From Agarivorans sp050870875 (GTDB taxonomy: Bacteria > Pseudomonadota > Gammaproteobacteria > Enterobacterales > Celerinatantimonadaceae): a stretch of 64,000 nucleotides of DNA. Below, one piece after another: positions 54,578 through 64,000 of the stretch. The translations under genes were made by a program, and so were the position numbers. The stretch lies in contig NZ_CP194041.2 in the NCBI RefSeq assembly GCF_050870875.2, forward strand, positions 2,728,001 through 2,792,000, given 5' to 3'. A model generated the notes under the pieces. It was not told where the DNA came from and searched no databases. It worked only from the letters and a program-made list of their open reading frames with translations. Each line of letters opens with the position of its first letter. Position 1 is the stretch's first letter.

Positions 54578-55681
54578 ATGAATTCAAACAACACTAAAAA
54601 AGTGATTGTCGGTATGTCCGGCGGTGTCGACTCTTCCGTTTCAGCCTACTTGCTGCTTGAACAAGGCTACCAAGTTGAAGGCTTGTTTATGAAAAATTGG
54701 GAAGAAGACGACAACAGTGAGTATTGCGCGGCGGCAGAAGATTTAGCCGACGCTCAAGCAGTCTGCGACACATTAGGCATTAAACTTCACACGATTAATT
54801 TTGCCGCGGAATATTGGGACAATGTATTTGAACATTTTCTCGAAGAGTACAAGGCTGGCCGAACCCCCAACCCTGATATCATGTGTAACAAGGAAATTAA
54901 GTTTAAAGCCTTTCTGGAATTTGCCGCCGAAGAATTGGCCGCCGATTACATCGCCACCGGCCATTATGTACAGCGACGCTTTCAAGATGGACATTGGCAA
55001 ATGTTAAGAGGCTTAGACAGCAATAAAGATCAAAGCTATTTTTTGTATACCCTAGAAGAAAAGCACATTGCCCAAACACTATTTCCGGTTGGTGAGATAG
55101 AAAAACCTGAAGTACGACGCATTGCCGAACAACAAGGTTTAATCACAGCCAGCAAAAAAGATTCAACCGGGATCTGCTTTATCGGTGAACGTAAATTTAC
55201 TGATTTTCTATCGCAATACTTGCCCGCTCAACCGGGAGACATTGAAACCTGTGAAGGTAAAGTCATTGGCACCCATCAGGGCTTGATGTATCACACCTTA
55301 GGCCAACGAAAAGGCTTAGGCATTGGTGGCACTAAAGATGGTGATGAGAATCCTTGGTACACCGTTGATAAAGACATTGAACGTAATGTCTTGATCGTTG
55401 GACAAGGTCATGACCACCCACGCCTTAAATCCAAAGCCTTAATTGCCGGGCAAATACACTGGGTCGATCGTCTGCCTCTCACCGAAGAGCTTCGCTGCAG
55501 CGTTAAAATTCGCTATCGACAAATAGATGTGCCCTGCACCCTCAAACCGATCAGTGACGATGAAATAGAAGTGTGGTTTGATGAACCGCAAATTGCTGTG
55601 ACGCCCGGACAATCGGCGGTCTTCTATCTCGATGAGGTCTGTTTAGGCGGAGCGATTATTGAACATAAAATTGGCCTATAA
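54578..55681 (+). CDS. mnmA: tRNA-specific 2-thiouridylase MnmA
   Basis: A 367-residue enzyme adding sulfur to position 2 of wobble uridine 34 in tRNA-Lys, Glu and Gln. Seen: the PP-loop GMSGGVDSSVSAY (about 12-24), the first catalytic Cys in NPDIMCNKEIKF (about 103), the persulfide Cys in GICFIGERKF (about 200), and the C-terminal barrel. It receives sulfur from TusE, also encoded here. hflD follows after 5 bp. Confidence 0.97.
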   Translation: MNSNNTKKVIVGMSGGVDSSVSAYLLLEQGYQVEGLFMKNWEEDDNSEYCAAAEDLADAQAVCDTLGIKLHTINFAAEYWDNVFEHFLEEYKAGRTPNPDIMCNKEIKFKAFLEFAAEELAADYIATGHYVQRRFQDGHWQMLRGLDSNKDQSYFLYTLEEKHIAQTLFPVGEIEKPEVRRIAEQQGLITASKKDSTGICFIGERKFTDFLSQYLPAQPGDIETCEGKVIGTHQGLMYHTLGQRKGLGIGGTKDGDENPWYTVDKDIERNVLIVGQGHDHPRLKSKALIAGQIHWVDRLPLTEELRCSVKIRYRQIDVPCTLKPISDDEIEVWFDEPQIAVTPGQSAVFYLDEVCLGGAIIEHKIGL

Positions 55682-55686
55682 CAACC

Positions 55687-56313
55687 ATGAGTAGTCAACT
55701 ATCTAACCGAGTGATTGCCTTTGCTGGAATTTGCCAAGCCGCCAAGTTAGTTCAAGATGTGGCGCGCACCAGTAGCTGCGAAGAAGCCGACTTAAGTACC
55801 AGTTTAAAAAGCATTTTGGTGACCGATCCTCAACAAACAATTGAAGTCTTCGGCGACCTAAGCCAAATTAAGCTGGGCTTAAGCGTGATGAATGCCCAAT
55901 TGAATAGCTCACAACAACAACGTAACTCTGAGATCACTCGCTATCTCGTGAGTATGCTCGCTCTAGAACGACGTCTGCAAAAGCGTCCTGACCTAATGCA
56001 TATGATGGGAGAGCGGATCAGTCAACTTGATCGCCAACTACAACATTTTAGCTTGCTTGAGCAACAGGTATTGGGCGGCATTGCTGATATTTATAGCGAT
56101 ATTATTAGCCCCTTAGGTCCGCGGATCCAAGTCGCAGGGAACGTTAGTTACCTGCAACAGCCAGTTGTACAACACAAAGTTCGCGCTTTATTACTGGCAG
56201 GCATTCGCGCTTGTGTATTATGGCGTCAACTGGGCGGTCAACGTCGCCAACTTATATTTTCACGAAAAAAATATTTACAGCAAACCACACAACTTTTAAA
56301 CACCATTGATTAG
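55687..56313 (+). CDS. hflD: High frequency lysogenization protein HflD homolog
   Basis: A 208-residue, mostly helical protein matching E. coli HflD (YcfC), a membrane-associated factor known for lowering CII activity of phage lambda; the cellular role is unclear. Seen: IAFAGICQAAKLVQ near the start, YLVSMLALERRL, and IQVAGNVSYLQQPVVQHKVRALLLAGIRA, read as VAGNVSYLQ and VRALLLAGIR. It is set between mnmA and purB exactly as in E. coli. Confidence 0.93.
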   Translation: MSSQLSNRVIAFAGICQAAKLVQDVARTSSCEEADLSTSLKSILVTDPQQTIEVFGDLSQIKLGLSVMNAQLNSSQQQRNSEITRYLVSMLALERRLQKRPDLMHMMGERISQLDRQLQHFSLLEQQVLGGIADIYSDIISPLGPRIQVAGNVSYLQQPVVQHKVRALLLAGIRACVLWRQLGGQRRQLIFSRKKYLQQTTQLLNTID

Positions 56314-56331
56314 TTAATTTAGGAGATCACC

Positions 56332-57699
56332 ATGGAACTGTCTACCTTGACAGCCATTTCCCCGATAGATGGACGCTACGGGGACAAAACTCTTGAACTG
56401 CGCAGTATTTTCAGCGAATTTGGCTTAGTAAAATACCGAGTACGAGTAGAAATTCGCTGGCTACAAAAGCTAGCGGCGCAGCAGAATATTGCTGAAGTAC
56501 CTGCTTTTTCTCAACAAGCTATCGCGTTTTTAGAGCAAATAAACGACAATTTTAGTGAAGCTGATGCTGCTCGCGTAAAAGAAATCGAACGCACCACTAA
56601 TCATGATGTGAAAGCCGTTGAGTACTTTTTAAAAGAAAAAGTGGCAGCGAATACGGAGCTAAATGCGGTTTCTGAATTCATTCACTTTGCTTGTACTTCA
56701 GAAGACATTAATAACTTATCTCACGCGCTGATGCTCAGTGAAGCGCGCCGCGAGGTCCTCGTCCCCTATTTACAACAGCTAATTGATGCCATTACTTCCC
56801 TAGCCAAGGAACTACGCGATACGCCTTTACTATCACGCACTCACGGCCAACCCGCGTCGCCTTCCACCATGGGTAAAGAAATGGCTAACGTGGTAGCGCG
56901 TTTACGTCGCCAGTTAAAGCAGATCGAAGCTGTCGAGATTTTGGGGAAAATCAACGGCGCGGTGGGTAACTACAACGCGCACGTATCGGCCTACCCAGAA
57001 GTCGACTGGCATCAATTTTCGGAAGAGTTTGTCACCAGTTTGGGGATCCAGTGGAACCCCTACACCACTCAAATTGAACCTCATGATTACATCGCCGAAC
57101 TTTATGATGCAATTGCCCGTTTCAACACCATCTTGTTAGATTTCGACCGCGATATCTGGGGTTACATTTGTCTTGGCCATTTCAAGCAAAAAACCATTGC
57201 CGGTGAAATTGGCTCGTCTACCATGCCACACAAAGTGAATCCGATAGATTTTGAAAACTCAGAAGGTAACCTAGGCATTGCGAACGCTTTATTTGGTCAT
57301 TTAGCGGCCAAACTACCAGTTTCACGCTGGCAGCGTGACCTCACCGACTCAACGGTTTTACGTAACCTTGGAGTAGCAATGGCTTACTCGTTAATTGCTT
57401 ACCAAGCGACCCTTAAAGGCGTGAGTAAGTTGCAAATTAACGAAGCTAACCTACTCAGTGATCTAGACCATAACTGGGAAGTATTAGCCGAACCAGTACA
57501 AACGGTAATGCGTCGCTACGGCATTGAAAAACCTTACGAGAAGCTCAAAGAATTGACCCGCGGTAAGCGAGTTGACGCAGAAGCGATGCGCGTGTTCATC
57601 GATGGTTTAGAGATGCCAGAAGCCGCTAAAGATGAATTGAAAAAGCTCACCCCTGCCAACTACATTGGCGAAGCAGTAAAATTAGTCGACCAATTATAA
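56332..57699 (+). CDS. purB: Adenylosuccinate lyase
   Basis: A 455-residue fumarase-superfamily lyase acting twice in purine synthesis (SAICAR to AICAR, adenylosuccinate to AMP). Seen: PIDGRYGDKT, TTNHDVKAVEYF, the catalytic His region SRTHGQPASPSTMGKE and the flexible signature loop GSSTMPHKVNPIDFEN (about 295-310). Last gene of rluE-mnmA-hflD-purB; AGGAG lies 7 nt before the ATG. Confidence 0.97.
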   Translation: MELSTLTAISPIDGRYGDKTLELRSIFSEFGLVKYRVRVEIRWLQKLAAQQNIAEVPAFSQQAIAFLEQINDNFSEADAARVKEIERTTNHDVKAVEYFLKEKVAANTELNAVSEFIHFACTSEDINNLSHALMLSEARREVLVPYLQQLIDAITSLAKELRDTPLLSRTHGQPASPSTMGKEMANVVARLRRQLKQIEAVEILGKINGAVGNYNAHVSAYPEVDWHQFSEEFVTSLGIQWNPYTTQIEPHDYIAELYDAIARFNTILLDFDRDIWGYICLGHFKQKTIAGEIGSSTMPHKVNPIDFENSEGNLGIANALFGHLAAKLPVSRWQRDLTDSTVLRNLGVAMAYSLIAYQATLKGVSKLQINEANLLSDLDHNWEVLAEPVQTVMRRYGIEKPYEKLKELTRGKRVDAEAMRVFIDGLEMPEAAKDELKKLTPANYIGEAVKLVDQL

Positions 57700-57767
57700 G
57701 TCGCACAACCAGCGTTGGCGAAAAACAACAATAAGGTTCAGTTTTTCGCCAGCTCTCATACAGATAC

Positions 57768-57794
57768 AAAAAAGCAGCCTAGGCTGCTTTTTTT
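57768..57794. terminator. Bidirectional terminator between purB and ybiT
   Basis: AAAAAAGCAGCCTAGGCTGCTTTTTTT: a stem with A/T runs both sides between convergent genes. Confidence 0.9.
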
Positions 57795-57810
57795 CACTTA
57801 GCTATTGGAC

Positions 57811-59400
57811 TTAAACATTTAAACCTTGGCTGTTTAAGTACTCTTCATAAGTACCGTGGAAGTCAACAATCCCCTCGGGTTTCATTTCAATCACGCGAGT
57901 CGCAAGGCTTGAGACAAACTCTCGGTCATGACTTACAAAAATCAACGTCCCCGGATAATTTTCCAAGGCCAAGTTTAATGACTCAATGGATTCCATATCC
58001 AAGTGGTTAGTCGGCTCGTCCATCACCAAGATATTTGGTTTTTGTAAAATCATTTTACCAAATAACATTCGGCCTTGTTCCCCACCGGAAATCACCTTCA
58101 CCGATTTATGAATATCATTTTGCGAAAATAATAAGCGTCCTAAAGTACCACGGATCACTTGCTCATCATCCCCTTCTTTACCCCATTGCCACATCCAATC
58201 AAGTAAAGTTTTATCGTTTTCAAAATCAGCAGAATGATCCTGAGCATAATAACCAAGCTGGGCATTTTCAGACCACTTTATATCACCGTCAAAGTCAGTA
58301 TCACCCACTAAACACTTAAGCAAAGTCGTTTTACCGATACCATTCTGGCCAATAACGGCTATGCGTTCACCAACCTCAACCATCAGGTTTAAATCTTTAA
58401 ACAAATTTTGCTCGTAAGATTTCTCTAAACCTTCAACCTGTAAAGCCAAGCGATGCAACTTTTTCTCTTCTTCAAAGCGAATATATGGGTTTTGACGGCT
58501 AGACGGTTTCACTTCAGCTAACTGAATTTTATCTATTTGCTTAGCACGAGAAGTCGCTTGCTTAGATTTGGACGCATTGGCAGAGAAACGGCTCACAAAC
58601 GTTTTAAGCTCGGCAATTTGCGCTTTCTTCTTGGCATTATCAGATAACATTTGATCGCGAGCCTGAGTGGCTGCAGTCATGTATTCATCGTACGAGCCAG
58701 GGAAAGTCCGTAATTCACCGTAGTCTAAATCGGCCATATGAGTACAGACACTATTCAAAAAGTGGCGGTCGTGCGAGATGATAATCATGGTACAGTTACG
58801 CTCGTTGAGCACACCTTCCAACCAACGAATCGTATTAATATCCAAGTTGTTGGTTGGTTCGTCGAGTAGCATGATATCCGGGTCGCCAAATAGAACTTGA
58901 GCCAGCAATACCCGCAATTTCCATCCGGGAGCTACCTCACTCATTGGCCCGTAGTGCTGTTCGATTGGGATACCAACACCGAGCAACAATTCTCCAGCGC
59001 GAGCCTCGGCGGTATAACCGTCCATTTCAGCAAATTCGGCTTCTAATTCGGCGGCTCGTATACCATCTTCTTCAGTCATATCAGGATTGGCATAAATCGC
59101 ATCACGCTCCGATTTCACCGACCATAGCTCTTCATAGCCCATAATCACAGTGTCGATCACTGCGCATTCTTCATAGGCAAACTGATCTTGTTTCAGTTTT
59201 CCGATCCGCTCATTGGGATCTTTAGAGACATTTCCCGAACTCGGCTCTAAATCTCCCCCCAAGATCTTCATAAAGGTAGATTTACCGCAGCCATTGGCGC
59301 CGATAAGACCGTAGCGATTGCCTTCGCCAAATTTAACTGAAACATTTTCAAACAAAGGCTTAGCGCCAAATTGCATGGTGACATTAGAAGAAGTAAGCAA
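57811..59400 (-). CDS. ybiT: ABC-F family ATPase, YbiT type
   Basis: A 529-residue cytosolic protein with two ABC domains and no membrane part, nearly collinear with E. coli YbiT (530). Seen: first Walker A GANGCGKSTF, the degenerate first signature region, MLLDEPTNNLD, the inter-domain arm (about 240-310, KKKAQIAELKTFVSRFSANA), second Walker A GQNGIGKTTL, signature VISGGEQGRM and LVMDEPTNHLD. ABC-F proteins act at the ribosome E site; YbiT is not an antibiotic-resistance type. Confidence 0.94.
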   Translation of the reverse strand: MLTSSNVTMQFGAKPLFENVSVKFGEGNRYGLIGANGCGKSTFMKILGGDLEPSSGNVSKDPNERIGKLKQDQFAYEECAVIDTVIMGYEELWSVKSERDAIYANPDMTEEDGIRAAELEAEFAEMDGYTAEARAGELLLGVGIPIEQHYGPMSEVAPGWKLRVLLAQVLFGDPDIMLLDEPTNNLDINTIRWLEGVLNERNCTMIIISHDRHFLNSVCTHMADLDYGELRTFPGSYDEYMTAATQARDQMLSDNAKKKAQIAELKTFVSRFSANASKSKQATSRAKQIDKIQLAEVKPSSRQNPYIRFEEEKKLHRLALQVEGLEKSYEQNLFKDLNLMVEVGERIAVIGQNGIGKTTLLKCLVGDTDFDGDIKWSENAQLGYYAQDHSADFENDKTLLDWMWQWGKEGDDEQVIRGTLGRLLFSQNDIHKSVKVISGGEQGRMLFGKMILQKPNILVMDEPTNHLDMESIESLNLALENYPGTLIFVSHDREFVSSLATRVIEMKPEGIVDFHGTYEEYLNSQGLNV

Positions 59401-59657
59401 TGTAAAAAATTCCGCTTAGTTAGGTTACGCCGAGCCAATTACACTGCGTAACAAGAGTGCTAAAAGTTTGGTCGCGTATTATGCCACAATTTGTTCAAAC
59501 ACTGCACATATAACGACACGGCTCACAAAAACTTCCGTTGTGAGCGGGATAATTGCTGTTGTTTTAAGCGAACAAATGACTAAAACTCGGCTTTATATGA
59601 CGGCTTAAGCAATTTCCATTATGCTAAGTTATTACTCGAACATTTAGGACAACCACC

Positions 59658-60038
59658 ATGTCTGCAACTATCGACTCATCTCAACTTGCCACGATTCAAC
59701 AATATGACAGCGAGCGCCGTTATCAATATTTACTGAAACAAGTGAAAAACCATAATCAACTGTGGATCTTAATCGACCAAGATGGTTGTGTGATGCTGAA
59801 CTCAGATGAGGAAGACTGCGTTCCGGTATGGCCGAACAAAGAATTTGCCGAGGCCTGGGCCACAGGCGAATGGGAGCATTGTACTGCCGAGGCCATTTCT
59901 TTAAATAAATGGCGAAGCCGCTGGACCGAAGGCCTCAGCAGCGACGAATTGTATATCGCGATATTTCCCAACGATCTCGAAGAAGGCCTTATCCTATCGC
60001 CCGATGAGTTTGACCAGGCCTTACACAATGCCCGCTAA
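59658..60038 (+). CDS. DUF2750 domain protein
   Basis: A 126-residue acidic protein matching the uncharacterised DUF2750 family: RYQYLLKQVKNHNQLWIL, VPVWPNKEFAEAWATGEW, and LYIAIFPNDLEEGLILSP. No signal peptide or membrane segment, no catalytic motif. AGGA lies 8 nt before the ATG. It is convergent with hemH, with 26 bp between. Function unknown. Confidence 0.85.
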   Translation: MSATIDSSQLATIQQYDSERRYQYLLKQVKNHNQLWILIDQDGCVMLNSDEEDCVPVWPNKEFAEAWATGEWEHCTAEAISLNKWRSRWTEGLSSDELYIAIFPNDLEEGLILSPDEFDQALHNAR

Positions 60039-60064
60039 TTGTTAGCTGCAGCCCTTGAATCAAT

Positions 60065-61054
60065 TCACGGCCAGCCTTGTGTGTGTTTCTTGATTAATTC
60101 ACAAAACATCGCTACATGCTCAGGGCTATCATTTAAAGCTGGAATATATTGATACTGCTTGCCACCAGCATCGAGAAACTCATCTCGCAACTCGCAGGAT
60201 ACTTCTTCAATGGTTTCTAAACAGTCAGCGGCAAACGCCGGAGAAATCACATCCACCGAGGTTACTCCCTGCGCTGCCAATTGACGCAGTAACTGGTCTG
60301 TATAGGGTTGGATCCAAGGATCTTTACCAAAACGCGATTGGTAACATAAACGCCACTGGTGCTGTTTTAAACCGAGCGCAGCGGCAACCTTAGCCGCAGT
60401 GTCTTCACATTGTTTAGGATATGGGTCACCATTACGCGCGTATCGTTCTGGGATCCCGTGAAATGAAAATAACAATACCTCCGCTCTCTCGCTAACCTCC
60501 CAATGCTGCAGAATAGAGTTTGCTAACGCTTGAATATAGGCAGGTTCAGCATAATAGTCTTTAACGGTTCGAAGCTCCGGCAGATTATAGCTATTGGCTA
60601 AGGCACGATGATAGGCATCATTGACAGACGCGGTAGTGGATACTGAATATTGTGGATACATCGGTAATAACAATACCTTTTGGTGACCAGATGCGACAAC
60701 ATCGTGTACCACTTGTTCAATGTAAGGTTCGCTATAACTCATTGCCAAGTACACCTCATACTCTGCATTCAGTTTAGCCGCTACTTTTTGTTGAATTTGC
60801 TCACTAATCACCTGTAAAGGTGAACCATTTTTCAGCCAGATTTGTTGGTATAACTTAGCGACTCGTCGTGAGCGAAGCGGTAAAATAACGCCATAAAGTA
60901 AGGGTAACCATAATAATTTGGGTAAGTTAACGACTCGTTTATCGGCTAAAAAGCGCGCCAGAAATTTTCGCACTGCTCGCGCTGTTGGCTGCTCTGGAGT
61001 CCCCAAATTCACCAAAATAACCGCACATTTTAATTCTTTATCTATTTGCGCCAT
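60065..61054 (-). CDS. hemH: Ferrochelatase
   Basis: A 329-residue enzyme inserting Fe2+ into protoporphyrin IX, the last step of heme synthesis. Seen: VNLGTPEQPTARAVRKFL at the start, MSYSEPYIEQ, LLLPMYPQYSVSTTAS, the catalytic His in LFSFHGIPERYARNGDPY, QSRFGKDPWIQPYT, and the Glu site ISPAFAADCLETIEE. It follows adk by 94 bp in the same direction, as in E. coli. Confidence 0.96.
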   Translation of the reverse strand: MAQIDKELKCAVILVNLGTPEQPTARAVRKFLARFLADKRVVNLPKLLWLPLLYGVILPLRSRRVAKLYQQIWLKNGSPLQVISEQIQQKVAAKLNAEYEVYLAMSYSEPYIEQVVHDVVASGHQKVLLLPMYPQYSVSTTASVNDAYHRALANSYNLPELRTVKDYYAEPAYIQALANSILQHWEVSERAEVLLFSFHGIPERYARNGDPYPKQCEDTAAKVAAALGLKQHQWRLCYQSRFGKDPWIQPYTDQLLRQLAAQGVTSVDVISPAFAADCLETIEEVSCELRDEFLDAGGKQYQYIPALNDSPEHVAMFCELIKKHTQGWP

Positions 61055-61104
61055 TAAGCTCTTCCTCTAGTCATCAGCACTCAGTGTATGGTATTTATGA
61101 CCAT

Positions 61105-61130
61105 AAAAAAAAGCGGCAAAAGCCGCTTTC
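61105..61130 (-). terminator. Terminator after adk
   Basis: Minus strand AAAGCGGC TTTT GCCGCTTTTTTTT, 19 bp past adk. It may reduce read-through into hemH. Confidence 0.85.
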
Positions 61131-61148
61131 TCATCAAGTGTTCGAAAT

Positions 61149-61793
61149 TCAATCAAGTAATTCGACTAATTGCTTGCTAATCGCTTCAACCGACTGGGTG
61201 CCGTCCAATTTGAAGTACTTACTGTTACCTTGTTCAGCTTCTTTCCCATAGTAGCTAACCAAAGGTTTAGTTTGCTGATGGTAAATCGCTAAGCGGTCAC
61301 GAACGATACTTTCTTCGTCATCGGGACGGATCACTAAATCTTCACCGCTGACATCATCTTTACCTTCCACTTTCGGTGGATTATAAACAATATGATACAC
61401 CCGTCCGCTACCTGGATGAACGCGACGACCACTCATGCGTTTTACGATTTCTTCGTCTGCCACATCAAACTCAAGTACTGCATCAATACTAATCGCAGCT
61501 TCTTTCATTGCATCAGCTTGCGGAATGGTGCGAGGAAAACCATCCAAAAGAAAACCTTTTTTGCAGTCGTCTTCCAAAATACGTTCTTTTACTAGGCCGA
61601 TAATCAGCTCATCAGAGACCAGTTGTCCAGCGTCCATGACTTCTTTGGCTTTAATGCCTAAGGGGGTGCCTGCTTTTACCGCTGCCCGCAGCATGTCACC
61701 AGTAGAAATTTGGGGGATGCCGTAACGCTCCATAATAAACTGTGCTTGGGTACCTTTGCCCGCACCAGGTGCGCCTAAAAGAATGATACGCAT
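61149..61793 (-). CDS. adk: Adenylate kinase
   Basis: A 214-residue enzyme, the same length as E. coli Adk, balancing ATP, ADP and AMP. Seen: P-loop GAPGAGKGTQAQF (about 7-19), the AMP-site STGDMLRAAVKAG, GFPRTIPQAD, and the long LID with GRRVHPGSGRVYH and no zinc cysteines. Confidence 0.97.
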   Translation of the reverse strand: MRIILLGAPGAGKGTQAQFIMERYGIPQISTGDMLRAAVKAGTPLGIKAKEVMDAGQLVSDELIIGLVKERILEDDCKKGFLLDGFPRTIPQADAMKEAAISIDAVLEFDVADEEIVKRMSGRRVHPGSGRVYHIVYNPPKVEGKDDVSGEDLVIRPDDEESIVRDRLAIYHQQTKPLVSYYGKEAEQGNSKYFKLDGTQSVEAISKQLVELLD

Positions 61794-61884
61794 AATCTGC
61801 TATTCCTTGGTCTAGTTTTATCGTGCTTATTTTTAAGAAAAGTGAATTTACACTGCTGAGACAAATACTACAAGTGACTCTCGA

Positions 61885-64000
61885 CTAAAGTTCAGTTTGA
61901 CGAAGCCTCAAGTAATAGCTTTGTTTATCATGGTACATATTTTGGTCAGCCAATCGATATAATCCGCTAAATTGGACCACTTCAGTTGTTGCATAACCAA
62001 CCGAAAAGCTCACCAATGGCTCTCCTCCAAAACTATCTAAGTCAATAAATACCCGGTTATTTTGCTGAGAACGCAAGCGTTTCAATAAAACTTCAGCCAT
62101 CGTCAATTGAACTCCAGACAGCACCACCGCAAATTCATCGCCACCGATACGAAAATAATTATCGGTGATACCATCACAACATTCGCGCAACACCCTAGCC
62201 ACCGAGATAATCAGCTGATCGCCTTTTTCATGCCCTTTTTCGTCGTTCATTTTTTTTAAGCCATTCACGTCGATCACAAACAAACCCACCTCGGCATCAA
62301 GTTGAGTTTCAAGGGTGAATTGCAATTCATCGAAGGCTTTACGATTGCTAATTCCAGTAAGTGAATCAGTTCGTGCAATCGTATCTAATTCCTCATGTAA
62401 ACTGCGATTTTCTAAGAAACTACTTAATTCCGTAATAACCAGTAAGAGTCGGTTATAAACTTGTTCACTTAAGCTCGAGTGATTCACTAATAACCACCCC
62501 TCTTTTTTAGAGCCACAGCTAATTGCGAATAAATTCACCCATTGCTGTTCAAACTCGATGACGGTTCGCTCCACATTTGGCTTTAAGGCTTCAGATGCTT
62601 GCAGCTTTATATCTTCAAAACTCGCCACAGAAACAGATAAACTATCCGTCACTTGGCTATGTTTACCAGATGCTGGGAGGTGTAGTACTATTTCGATATC
62701 AGGAAAGCAAGCAGCTAAGGCCAGCAAAGCATCATGCACAATTTGTTTGTTACCCGAGCTGGCTTCTAAAGACCGACGAAATTGAACCAATTGTTGAAAA
62801 AAGAAGTGACTTTGGGCCAAATCTGCCATCGATAACTCTAGGTCACGAGTGCGCTCCTCCACTTTAAATTCTAATTGACTATTTAAAGTTTGGACTTCTT
62901 CCAAATAGCCCGCACGAAGTTGGTCAATTCTTGCGAGTTCCTTATTTTTATGATTCACCGTTCTGAGCTGTTCACCAATGGTTCGTTTCATTTCAACCAA
63001 CAGATGTGAGACATCAGCAAACTCCCGAATGCTAAATTTACTACAATTAAACCAATAAGCCTCTTTATCCGTTTCAAAGTCTTTAATAAGCGTGTAAAGC
63101 TGACCGAAAGACTTCGCTACAAAGTGAGCAAACAACACCACAATAACCAAAATAATCGCAATCACAATGGTGCTATTCGCGACCCCAGGAGCTATAAAAT
63201 TTTGTACTCGTGAACTCAAACTTTGTAAACTTTCACCGACCCTAATTTTAAGCCAAACTGCGTTTTGATAACCGCCCCCCGTTAGCACTAAAGCGGCAAC
63301 ATGAAATAACTCGTCCTGTTCAACGGCCACCGAATCATCATCCAAGAGTTCTTGACGGAAGAATATAGCTAAATTTTCATGCGGTTCTAAGCGCTTCTTC
63401 GCTGTTTCGATGAATCGATACATGGGGACTACGGCAATCAAGTAGCCTTTTATGCCTATATTTTTTCCGGTATGAATAGGAATCATATGGACGATGCTAT
63501 GTTGCTTACCGCTACGTTTAACCAAAGCATACTCATCAGCCAAATCCAGCGTCGCCTTCCGTTGACTTGGCTGCTTCTCATGAGCAGGTGGATGAGGCAA
63601 GTAATCGAACAGATTATCAGCAGCGGACAGCGCAAGACCATTACCAGCATAGGAAACAACAATTTGACCGTCATTTTTCACCAAATACAAGGATTCAATC
63701 AAGGGCGCATCAAGCACAAAATGTTCTAAAAATGAACTTAACTCTTTAGCTGGTATGTTGTTATCTAAGCTCTTTAAAATGCGGGGTTGTTCAGACAATA
63801 GCCAAAGCTCATTGGTGAGAATTTGGTGACTATGAGATAATTCTGCAGTAATTTGTTTCAGTGAGGTAGCTAAACGACTATCAACAGATTTATAGGCGAA
63901 GTTGTACATTTGCTGGTAAAGCGTAAATGCCAGCACAGCTACCGGTATGATGGCAACTAAGATGAGTAAAATAAAAGTTATAGACCGAAGTCTTATGGTC
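61885..64000 (-). CDS. Membrane-anchored diguanylate cyclase, 5' end cut by window edge
   Basis: The frame is open to the window edge: upstream of GTG 63936 it reads TIRLRSITFILLILVAIIPVAV, a membrane segment, so the real start lies past 64000. Visible order: first membrane segment, periplasmic sensor region (about 230 residues, Cache-like), second membrane segment (STIVIAIILVIVVLFAHFVA), a coiled coil (RIDQLRAGYLEEVQTLNSQLEFKVEERTRDLEL region), a GAF-like stretch, and a C-terminal GGDEF domain with FVIDVNGLKKMN and intact IGGDEFAVVL. It should make c-di-GMP in response to a periplasmic signal. The ligand is unknown. Confidence 0.87.
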   Translation of the reverse strand, partial: TIRLRSITFILLILVAIIPVAVLAFTLYQQMYNFAYKSVDSRLATSLKQITAELSHSHQILTNELWLLSEQPRILKSLDNNIPAKELSSFLEHFVLDAPLIESLYLVKNDGQIVVSYAGNGLALSAADNLFDYLPHPPAHEKQPSQRKATLDLADEYALVKRSGKQHSIVHMIPIHTGKNIGIKGYLIAVVPMYRFIETAKKRLEPHENLAIFFRQELLDDDSVAVEQDELFHVAALVLTGGGYQNAVWLKIRVGESLQSLSSRVQNFIAPGVANSTIVIAIILVIVVLFAHFVAKSFGQLYTLIKDFETDKEAYWFNCSKFSIREFADVSHLLVEMKRTIGEQLRTVNHKNKELARIDQLRAGYLEEVQTLNSQLEFKVEERTRDLELSMADLAQSHFFFQQLVQFRRSLEASSGNKQIVHDALLALAACFPDIEIVLHLPASGKHSQVTDSLSVSVASFEDIKLQASEALKPNVERTVIEFEQQWVNLFAISCGSKKEGWLLVNHSSLSEQVYNRLLLVITELSSFLENRSLHEELDTIARTDSLTGISNRKAFDELQFTLETQLDAEVGLFVIDVNGLKKMNDEKGHEKGDQLIISVARVLRECCDGITDNYFRIGGDEFAVVLSGVQLTMAEVLLKRLRSQQNNRVFIDLDSFGGEPLVSFSVGYATTEVVQFSGLYRLADQNMYHDKQSYYLRLRQTEL

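Overview
The window is chromosomal DNA of a gammaproteobacterium, most like the marine Alteromonadales and relatives such as Shewanella. The evidence is gene order. The blocks uvrY-uvrC-pgsA-tRNA(Gly-Cys-Leu), serS-rarA-lolA-ftsK-lrp-trxB-aat-infA-clpA-clpS-cspD, icd/rluE-mnmA-hflD-purB and hemH-adk run almost as in Escherichia coli and Shewanella. Isocitrate dehydrogenase is the monomeric type and pyrophosphatase the Mn-dependent type. I cannot name the genus. I see no prophage, CRISPR array, restriction system or integron.

Layout. 1-12.3 kb is accessory: a cut-off dsdA, a coupled cassette (CHASE2 membrane protein, small secreted protein, M48 lipoprotein metallopeptidase), a GhrA-like reductase, a large propeller-sensor diguanylate cyclase, and the three AmmeMemoRadiSam genes (AMMECR1, Memo, radical SAM). 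12.4-19.8 kb holds a GH32 glycosidase with an odd N-terminus, a FIST sensor coupled to a PAS-GGDEF cyclase, a LysE exporter, a chimeric relic of a urea carboxylase/allophanate hydrolase locus, and an alpha/beta hydrolase. 20.1-22.7 kb is a rearranged tRNA locus. A Gly-Cys-Leu tRNA set is present twice. Each set is preceded by a four-unit tandem array of about 82 bp built from a promoter-like spacer plus a broken 5' half of tRNA-Gly. One set is split by a dead IS630-type transposase. 22.8-38.2 kb is housekeeping: pgsA, uvrC, uvrY, tRNA-Ser, gltD, gltB, ppaC, yccA, yccS, tusE. 38.2-61.8 kb is the conserved block from serS to adk. The window ends inside a third diguanylate cyclase.

Genes that work together. 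aat, bpt, clpA and clpS make up the N-degron pathway: two transferases add leucine or phenylalanine to N-termini, ClpS reads the mark and ClpA unfolds the substrate for ClpP. gltB and gltD encode the two subunits of NADPH glutamate synthase. mnmA and tusE act in the sulfur relay for tRNA wobble uridine. Three GGDEF proteins (one propeller-sensing, one FIST-coupled, one membrane-anchored) point to c-di-GMP signalling; no EAL or HD-GYP protein is seen here.

Dispersed repeats. Three copies of a roughly 165-bp element with inverted ends (ATACCAATC...) lie in intergenic gaps near 9.6, 26.2 and 33.4 kb.

Most promising for follow-up: the tRNA-Gly half arrays, the allophanate hydrolase/ABC-receptor fusion relic, the AmmeMemoRadiSam triad, and the CHASE2/M48 cassette.
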